DNA of 64,000 bases from Pleurodeles waltl (lineage: Eukaryota; Chordata; Amphibia; Caudata; Salamandridae): the NCBI RefSeq assembly GCF_031143425.1, contig NC_090439.1, forward strand, positions 646,599,465-646,663,464, read 5' to 3'. Below the pieces are notes generated by a model, which searched no databases, was not told the origin of the DNA, and saw nothing but the letters and a program-made list of their open reading frames with translations. The translations under genes were made by a program, and so were the position numbers. Positions 57,217 to 64,000 of the stretch are shown here, piece after piece. Numbering within the stretch: position 1 is the stretch's first letter; each line of letters opens with the position of its first letter.

Positions 57217-57280
57217 GAATCCACGAATCCACGAATCCACGAATCCACGAATCCACGAATCCACGAATCCACGAATCCAC
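57217..57280 (+). repeat. Perfect 8-bp tandem repeat (GAATCCAC)x8
   Basis: Eight exact copies of GAATCCAC, 64 bp, lie in the subterminal part of Harbinger H2. H1 lacks this array at the matching place. The perfection suggests very recent expansion. Confidence 0.95.
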
Positions 57281-57655
57281 GCGCGGTCTTTCAACCGTGG
57301 TATTCCATTGGCGGTACACACCGCCGCGCTCAAAATACACACACATCTCCAAAACACCGCCACTTTGGACAATTACAAATACACACACCTGATACACATA
57401 CACACACCACTCCCACACACCCAATACAATATAAAACACACACCCACATCACCCACAAACCCCTACGACCAAAAATTAGAGACGAAGGCGACAGAGAGAA
57501 AGCACAGAATAGACAACCCCACTACACAGAGGCACACAACACCATCACCCACACAACATCCACGCACAAAACACCACGCACAAAACACCACACACCACTA
57601 CACTCACCACAACCATCACCACATACACCACCCCACGCATCACCCACACCACCCC

Positions 57656-58034
57656 ATGGTACGCCAAAGACACCCCCGCTTCTCCGAGGAGGAGCTCAGG
57701 GTCATGGTGGAGGGAATCGTCCGGGTAGAGCGACAGCTATTTGGCTCACAGGTACAGCACACATCAATAGCCAGGAAGATGGAGTTATGTCGCAGAATAG
57801 TGGACAGGGTCAACGCCGTGGGACAGCACCCAAGAAATAGGGAGGACATCAGGAAGAGGTGGAACGACCTACGGGGGAAGGTGCGTTCAACGGTCTCCAG
57901 GCACAAGATCGCGGTACAGCGGACTGGCGGCGGACCTCTACCTCCTCCCCCACAACTAACAACATGGGAGGAGCAAGTCTTGACCATGTTGCATCCTGAG
58001 GGCCTCGCAGGAGTCGGTGGAGGATGGGACACTG
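57656..58034 (+). CDS. Harbinger H2 Myb/SANT-like protein, first exon
   Basis: From the ATG at 57656 the frame gives 126 codons to a strong splice donor (ACTG/GTAAGT, 58034/58035). The protein starts MVRQRHPRFSEEELRVMVEG and continues with ARKMELCRRIVDRVNAV, NREDIRKRWNDLRGKVRSTV and a PPPPQLTTWEEQVL segment. This is a Myb/SANT-like DNA-binding domain with its spaced Trp and aromatic residues, as found in the second gene of Harbinger transposons and related to NAIF1-type proteins. It would bind the element ends and help the transposase. The exon shows no stop or frameshift. Later exons are cut off by element B inserted in the intron at 58138. Confidence 0.8.
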
Positions 58035-58137
58035 GTAAGTCTAATCTTAACTATCATATCCCCCACCCTACCTGCATGCTATCACACACCCCCTCCCTCA
58101 CCCCGCCCCTATCACTACAACTCCTCACTAATGTACC

Positions 58138-58951
58138 TGTAGACGGGTCTCGGAGACCGCGTCCTCCATACTTCGAAATCGCCATCATTCGGCCGGTTTC
58201 CTGGATACGACGTCACGTCTCCATAGTAACAAGGAGCCGCTACACCGTAGCAGCAGCGTCAACTTCCTGGATAGAGCTGATGAAAAGACGACGGACAACA
58301 CAGGAAAAGAGAGAGAGAAGACGCCGACCCAAGGAGTACGCGGAGAAAGGACTGCCAACCCGGAGACACCAGAGCCCTCAAACGGAGCAGAGCCACAGAC
58401 GGGGAAAGCTGCCACTGAAGAAGCGCCGAGGACGCGAGATTCCCGCCACGACCCCGGCGAGCACTAAGGAAGGGAACGAGGGGGGGGGGAAGATTTTGAA
58501 CGGCGAGGCACTGAGGCACTGGAAAGGGGAAATTGCACGGACACCAAAACCCCGAGTTGTCACTGTAATACCCCCTCACCGACCCCTTTTAGTTTTTGCC
58601 TGCTCCCTTTTTCCCCCACTTAAAAGCTCCGAAAATCACCCAGCCCCACGAAGGACTTACCCGTATTTTTTCTCCTTTCTTCCATGTTCCCGGATTCCGT
58701 GTGAGAGGTCCGCGCAGTTCCCCGCCAAGACCGACCGGACAGAGAACCTAAAGAAAGAAAAGAAGAAATTACCCTGAATACTAAGAGGAACCAACTATAA
58801 CAAGAAGGAAATATTAAGAAGTTTAAATAACTAACTAAATACATTCCCTGTGAAGTGTGAACAGAGAAAAAAAGTGACTTTACTGAAAACCCCAATATCC
58901 CACCTCTCCGTTTCTATTTCCATATACGCTCGTCAGACACAGCCTACCACA
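58138..58951 (+). repeat. 5' LTR of Gmr1-like element B
   Basis: 814 bp, TGTAGACGGGTCTC to CCTACCACA. It matches the 3' LTR from 63235. About 61 bp present in the 3' LTR (around 63554-63614) is missing here after 58456, removing one arm of the hairpin. Open frames across it are incidental. Confidence 0.92.
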
Positions 58952-58952
58952 G

Positions 58953-58970
58953 TGGTGTCAGAAGTGGGAT
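58953..58970 (+). promoter_or_regulatory. Primer binding site of Gmr1-like element B
   Basis: TGGTGTCAGAAGTGGGAT begins one base after the LTR end. This type of TGG-starting site pairs with a tRNA 3' end to start minus-strand synthesis; I cannot name the tRNA. Confidence 0.75.
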
Positions 58971-59006
58971 TTTAATTCCCTGGTAGGCCAACGAGCTGTA
59001 TACAAC

Positions 59007-60394
59007 ATGAGCGAATCTCCAACTCTGGAAGACATGATTAAACAACTGGCAGAAGGTCAAAGACATCTGCAATTGGTGTGGGAAGCACATCAGAGAGAGG
59101 CCAAAGAGGACCGGGAGGCTTTACAATGGACCTTAAAAAGTCAGGCCACAATTCTAGCCAATAACCAGTTAGTTCATGAAACCGCATTAAAAAAATTAAC
59201 CATACAATAGCGGCCAGTAAGGTGCACCCAAATGTACCTAGTTCAGTTCTACAAAAATACCAGGAAGGTGAGGATCCGGATTCCTTTTTTACCAATTTTG
59301 AGCGGGTAGCCTCCTCCGCTCAATGGCCAGAGGACCAGTGGGGTCAGTATGTGGCACCCCTACTTACTGGGTTCCTACAAACCGCATATCAATCAGCCAA
59401 TCCTGATGGCACCACTCTGTATCAAGATATAAAAAATAGTATACTTGCACGTGTAGGCCATGATACAGAATACTATCGGTTAAAATTCAGGAAAATAAAG
59501 TGGACTACGAATGAAGACCCTCGCTCCTTTTATTTTCGCGTGAAAGACTTGGCTTTGAAATGGCTGGGACCCATAGGGACAACGAGGGAGGATGTCATCA
59601 AGACTATCATTTTGGAACAATACTTAGACTCCTTACCCCCGAGTACTAAGAACTGGATTAGGCAACACCCAAAGGTGGACACTGAGGTCGCTATCGACCT
59701 GGCTTGTGCTTACCATCGCTCCACAGAAATCAAACTCTTACCGCCACGCCCCTTCCAGAAAAATCCCGCACCTTCCCCAAAGCCAGTTCCTAGATATCTT
59801 CCGGAAGAATCACGGTTCCCTAAACCAGGGGAATATTCCCCGATGCAAACCCCACAGTGTTTCCACTGTGGAGACTGGGGACATATTGCCAGGGTATGTC
59901 CTAAGAAGTCAGAAGGACCGGAACCTATGGAAATAGGAGTCACCCGACGTAGGGTACTATGTACCGGAAACGGGAACGAGAAGTTTAAACACATGGTTAC
60001 AATAAATGGTCAGGCCATCTCTGTGTTAGTCGACTCAGAGTGTAGCCAATCGGTAATCCGCAAAGATCTAATCAATCTTAATACCCTGGCCCCTGAGAAG
60101 TGGGTCTCTATCTGTTGTATACACGGAGACAAAGGAAGTTATCCCCTTACACTGGTCAAAGTCGAGTGGGGATCATTTCAAGATCTAGTTCCCATAGGGG
60201 TTATGGACCGATTAATTGAGGACTGCATTATAGGAACCGACTATATAAGATTCTACAACCTCTTAGACGAGACCCGCCACCAACCCACAATTCCAGACTG
60301 GTGGTCAGAAGCCCCTTTCTACAAAACTACCATCGAGGGCCCTCCCTACCGGAAGAAACTCACACGAGCAGAGAAGAGACGCGAGAAAACATGA
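59007..60394 (+). pseudogene. Gag-protease of Gmr1-like element B (SCAN-like capsid)
   Basis: The ATG at 59007 opens a short frame (to 59210) with a coiled-coil-like N-terminus (MSESPTLEDMIKQLAEG). A one-base slip then moves the protein into the frame 59222-60394. That part has a capsid region and then a SCAN-like segment near 59471-59720: YYRLKFRKIKW, then FYFRVKDLALKWLGP and IILEQYLDSLPPSTKNWI. The zinc knuckle CFHCGDWGHIARVC is at 59858-59898. The protease site reads VLVDSECSQSVI (Asp-Ser-Glu at 60032-60040), whereas element A has the normal Asp-Ser-Gly, so the protease is probably dead. The frame ends at TGA 60392-60394. The SCAN domain of vertebrate zinc-finger proteins is thought to derive from Gmr1-like Gag. 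Confidence 0.88.
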
Positions 60395-63273
60395 TATCAA
60401 GAAGCCCGGGAAAGTAAGGGAGACCTTAAGACAGTGGCAGAAATTAGCAGCACACCAATGTCCTTTCGGGACAACCAAAGAGAAGATCCTACTCTTTCAC
60501 ACGCTTGGAGCTCGGCCAAATCAGATATCACCAATGAGGTGGGGCCTTATTTTCTTGTTGAGAAAAACCTCCTTAACCGAATAACCAAGACTGCTACGGG
60601 AGAAACTAAACAACAATTAGTAGTCCCCACACCTTATCGAGCCCAAGTACTATTTTTAGCCCATAACCAACCAGGGGGAGGTCATTATGGCCGAGAAAAA
60701 ACAGAAGAGTATCTCATGCGTAAATTTTATTGGCCTGGAGTCTATGCACAGATAAGGCAGTATTGCTCTCAATGTCCTAGATGCCAGTTAACTGAACCAG
60801 GAATGCCCAGGAAAGCCCCGCTACACCCATTACCCATCATTGATATCCCTTTTAGCCGAGTAGGCATGGACCTAGTTGGCCCATTGCTCCCCTCCTCTAA
60901 AGGGCACACTTACATCTCAGTTATAGTTGACTACGCGACTAGATACCCCGAAGCCCTTCCCTTATCCAGTATGACAACAAAAACAGTAGCACAGGCCATG
61001 ATAACAGTTTTTTCCCGAACAGGTTTTCCCAAAGAAATTCTGACAGATCAGGGTACACCCTTTATGTCAAAACTCATGAAACAAATATGTCAGTTATTGG
61101 GAATTACTCAATTAAAGACTTCGGTCTACCACCCCCAGACAGACGGGTTGGTAGAACGATATAATGGCACTATCAAGACCTTGTTGAAAAAAACTGCAGA
61201 CGATTCGGGTCGAGACTCGGACCAGAAACTTCCCTTGGTCCTGTATGCTATACGAACGCACGAGCAGTCTTCTACGGGTCACAGCCCGTTTGAATTAGTA
61301 TTTGGGAGACAACCCCGTTGCCTCCTGGATATGGCAGCGGAAACCTGGGAAGAGGAACAAGACGAAGGAAAACCCCTGCTTGACTATGTCCATCAATTAA
61401 CTAATCAATTACAGAGTCTATGGGAATACGTCCATAGACATTTGGAGACAGCTCAATCCCAGCAAAAAGCCTACTATGACAAAGGGAGCAAATTACGCTC
61501 TCTCCTCCCTGATGATCAGGTCCTCATCATGAGGCCCACGTCTGACCATAAATTAATCGCTAAGTGGCAAGGACCCTATAGGGTCATAAGAGCAGTCTCT
61601 CCTGTTACCTACCTCATAGAGGTAAATACCTGTCCAAGGAAAACCCAGATATACCATATTAATTTACTAAAACAATGGAGATCTACTGAAGAAACCGAGG
61701 GACAAACAGCCATTGGATGTTTTGTCCCACCAGGGAAAGAACTAGAGATAGACCTATATCCGCTAAAAGACAGAAATCTAAACGGGACACACGGTATCAA
61801 TAAGGTCCTAACCGAAACTGAGAAAAATCAATTATATTCACTTGTAGAACAACATCCCCCCTTCTTTTCAGAGATACTGGGAAAAACTTCTCTGGTCTGC
61901 CATAATATTAAAACTCCCGTAGGACAGATAGCACGTCTTCGCCCTTACCACATACCCGAAGCACGGAAACCCATAATTGAAGACGAAATCAAAAAATTTT
62001 TAAAATTAGGTGTCATTGAACCCTCCAATAGTCCCTGGAACTCTCCTGTAGTGTTGGTTCCAAAACTCGACGGGTCAATCAGATTTTGTATTGATTTTTG
62101 CAAACTGAACGATATTTCTCTATTCAATACATACCCTATTCCCAGAGTTGACGACATATTAGAGAAATTAGGGAAGGCCCGATACTTATCCACCCTTGAC
62201 TTAACAAAGGGGTATTGGCAAATTCCCCTTCACCCAGACGCTAAGGAAAAAACTGCTTTTTCAACCTCATCCGGTCTTTATCAATTCACAGTTTTACCTT
62301 TTGGTCTTCACGGTGCTCCCGCGACATTCCAGCGCCTGATGGATCAAATCCTAAAACCATTCCAGACCTTCACCGCAGCATACCTAGATGACATTGTCAT
62401 TTATAGCAAAACCTGGCAGGAACACTTATTACATCTTCATGAGGTTTTTTCTGCATTAACAGAGGCCGGATTAACAGCCAACCCCAAGAAGTGTATATTA
62501 GGAAATACCGAAATCTCATATCTAGGGTATGTAATCGGGAATGGCATCCTTCAACCACAGAAAAACAAAGTAGAGGCCATACTCCAAGCAGCTGTGCCAA
62601 GAACAAAAAAAGATTTACGGTCCTTCCTAGGATTAGTAGGATATTACCGGCGATTTATCCTTAATTATTCGACTATTGCAGCTCCTCTGACCGACCTCTT
62701 GACTAAACAAAGCCCTACGAAGCTAGCACCATTCTCCAAAACTCAGAATCATAGTTTTGAACAGTTAAAACAGTCTCTTACCACAGACCCGATATTGCAA
62801 TGTCCCGATTTCTCAAAACCCTTCCACTTGTATACCGATGCCTCAGACGTCGGTCTCGGGCTGTACTCACTCAACCCGATGATGAAAAGTTCGACCACCC
62901 GGTGGTCTTTATCAGTAGAAAATTGTTTCCACAGGAGACCCACTATCCTGTTATCGAAAAAGAATGCCTCGCTATTAAATGGGCAATAGAATCCCTGCAA
63001 TATTATCTCCTGGGCCGGTCCTTTGTTTTGTATACTGACCATGCCCCTCTTACATGGCTTGCCGCGCACAAAGACTCTAACTCTAGAATATTGAGATGGT
63101 TCCTAGAACTCCAACCATTTACATTCCAGGTACGCCACATTCCTGGCTCCCAACATGGTCCCGCCGACTACCTCTCACGCTTTCCTCCCTCTTCCTCTTC
63201 GGTCCTCGAACAGTCCCGATCATGGGAAGGGGGATGTAGACGGGTCTCGGAGACCGCGTCCTCCATACTTTGA
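60395..63273 (+). pseudogene. Pol of Gmr1-like element B: integrase, then RT, then RNase H
   Basis: In the same frame as gag-protease, directly after the TGA, one open frame runs to 62989. Counting from 60434: zinc-binding HHCC (residues ~75-115, HYGREKTEE to CSQCPRC), and integrase Asp146, Asp205 and Glu241 with 35 residues between the last two. A GPY-like module follows near 380-415 (KWQGPYRVIRAVSPVTYLI). RT spans ~520-760, with CIDFCKLNDIS, LPFGLHGAPATFQ and the active site YLDD at 650-653 (62381-62392). RNase H starts FHLYTDASDVGLG, but a one-base loss near 62860 shifts it to the frame ending at 63273. There it continues HYPVIEKECLAIKWAI and LYTDHAPLTWLAAH. The stop lies 39 bases inside the 3' LTR. 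Confidence 0.92.
63224..63234 (+). promoter_or_regulatory. Polypurine tract of Gmr1-like element B
   Basis: GGGAAGGGGGA lies directly before the 3' LTR start TGTAGACGGG and inside the RNase H reading frame. Confidence 0.8.
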
Positions 63274-64000
63274 AATTGCCATCATTCGGCCGGTTTCCTG
63301 GATACGACGTCACGTCTCCATAGTAACAAGGAGACGCTACACCGTAGCAGCATCGTCAACTTCCTGGATAGAGCTGATGAAAAGATGACGGACAACACGG
63401 GAAAAGAGAGAGAGAAGACGCCGACCCGAGGAGTACGCGGAGAAAGGACTGCCAACCCGGAGACACCAGAGCCCGCAAACGGAGCAGAGCCACAGACGGG
63501 GAAAGCTGCCACTGAAGAAGCGCAGAGGACGCGAGATTCCCGCCACGACCCCGGAGGGTCGTGGCTTACTAAGGTACGGTCCCTCCTAGGGACGAGAAGG
63601 GTCACGGGGCACCGCGAGCACTAAGGAAGGGAACGAGGGAGGGGAGGGGGAAGATTGGGAACGGCGAGTCACTGAGGCACTGGAAAGGGGAAATTGCACG
63701 GACACCAAAACCCTGAGTTGTCACTGTAATACCCCCTCACCGACCCCTTTTAGTTTTTGCCTGCTCCCTTTTTCCCCCACTTAAAAGCTCCGAAAATCAC
63801 CCAGCCCCACGAAGGACTTACCCGTATTTTTTCTCCTTTCCTCCATGTTCCCGGATTCCGTGTGAGAGGTCCGCGCAGTTCCCCGCCAAGACCGACCGGA
63901 CAGAGAACCTAAAGAAAGAAAAGAAGAAATTACCCTGAATACTAAGAGTAACCAACTATAACAAGAAGGAAATATTAAGAAGTTTAAATAACAAACTAAA
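63235..64000 (+). repeat. 3' LTR of Gmr1-like element B, truncated by the window end
   Basis: Starts TGTAGACGGGTCTCGG and matches the 5' LTR to the end of the window. It retains the CCACGACCC/GGGTCGTGG hairpin (63542-63565) and the following CTAAGGTACGG that the 5' LTR has lost. Confidence 0.92.
63542..63565 (+). repeat. Hairpin in the 3' LTR of element B
   Basis: GCCACGACCC and GGGTCGTGGC pair perfectly over a CGGA loop. The same stem is in the solo LTR at 45963-45988. AAGGTACGG follows in both; it could be a splice donor in the leader, but that is inference. Confidence 0.8.

Larger units (their letters stand above)
56993..58137. mobile_element. Harbinger H2, left part
   Basis: It begins GGGGGTCATTACAACATTGGC inside the gag of element A. 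Its first ~450 bp correspond in reverse to the right subterminal part of H1, with frequent CCGCC motifs. The Myb-like gene starts at 57656 on the plus strand. At 58138 the LTR of Gmr1-like element B interrupts it. The transposase and far end are outside the window. TCT (56990-56992) is the candidate target triplet. Confidence 0.83.
58138..64000 (+). mobile_element. Gmr1-like Ty3/Gypsy element B, runs off the window
   Basis: 5' LTR 58138-58951, primer site, gag-protease, integrase-RT-RNase H, and the start of the 3' LTR at 63235. The domain order gag, protease, integrase, RT, RNase H is that of Gmr1-like elements. The 3' LTR is cut by the window end, so the target duplication cannot be checked (left candidate GTACC, 58133-58137). 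The LTRs differ by a small number of substitutions and one ~61-bp deletion in the 5' LTR. One frameshift in gag, a Gly-to-Glu change in the protease site and one frameshift in RNase H mark it as inactive, though otherwise well kept. Confidence 0.93.

Noticed and set aside
57308..57655. Extension of the Myb-like frame upstream of 57656, rich in His and Thr
   Set aside because: Low-complexity CAC-rich sequence of the Harbinger subterminal region. The ATG at 57656 directly precedes the conserved domain.

Overview
This window is transposon-dense, intergenic-type DNA from a large-genome vertebrate. I found no convincing host gene, tRNA or rRNA. The mix of elements fits a salamander or newt best: Gmr1-like Ty3/Gypsy elements, Harbinger elements with their Myb-like partner gene, an L1 of amphibian type, a GIY-YIG Penelope-like element, and piggyBac and hAT remnants. 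That assignment is inference from repeat content only.

Layout. 1-2915: the right part of a non-autonomous piggyBac-like element (ends in GGGGTTAA) holding about five ~380-bp tandem units. 5300-8420 (minus): a decayed CR1/L2/Rex-type LINE, peppered with short palindromic MITEs flanked by TTA. 9766-20035 (minus): a Ty3/Gypsy element of Mag-like type (206-bp LTRs, gag-PR-RT-RH-IN order). A much younger LTR element (14535-19642, plus) sits inside it, with 1.35-kb LTRs that are almost identical, one long gag-like ORF and a dUTPase-like segment. 24276-37824 (plus): a full-length but dead L1 flanked by a 15-bp target duplication. A 6.6-kb Harbinger transposon (27023-33602) interrupts it at the start of ORF2. 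38540-39900: an element carrying about 1 kb of G-rich minisatellite. 41052-47279: a Penelope-like element with RT and GIY-YIG nuclease, joined to an inverted partial copy. One arm of this pair holds a 986-bp solo LTR with a clean 5-bp target duplication, and a hammerhead-like motif lies in the arms.

The right end is a five-layer nest. An L1 ORF1 relic (50590-51640) is cut by Harbinger H3 (51641). H3 is cut by Gmr1-like element A (52634-56992, minus). A is cut in gag by Harbinger H2 (56993). H2 is cut, in an intron of its Myb-like gene, by Gmr1-like element B (58138 to beyond 64000, plus). A and B place integrase before reverse transcriptase, carry a SCAN-like capsid region in Gag, and each has an in-frame stop between gag-protease and integrase-RT.

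Functionally these are separate parasites. Each had its own replication genes and almost all are now broken by stops, frameshifts or later insertions. The closest to intact are the gag-like ORF of the nested LTR element, the Myb-like exon of H2, and pol of Gmr1-B. Boundaries marked by target duplications or paired LTRs are firm; family names and the edges of old relics are less so.
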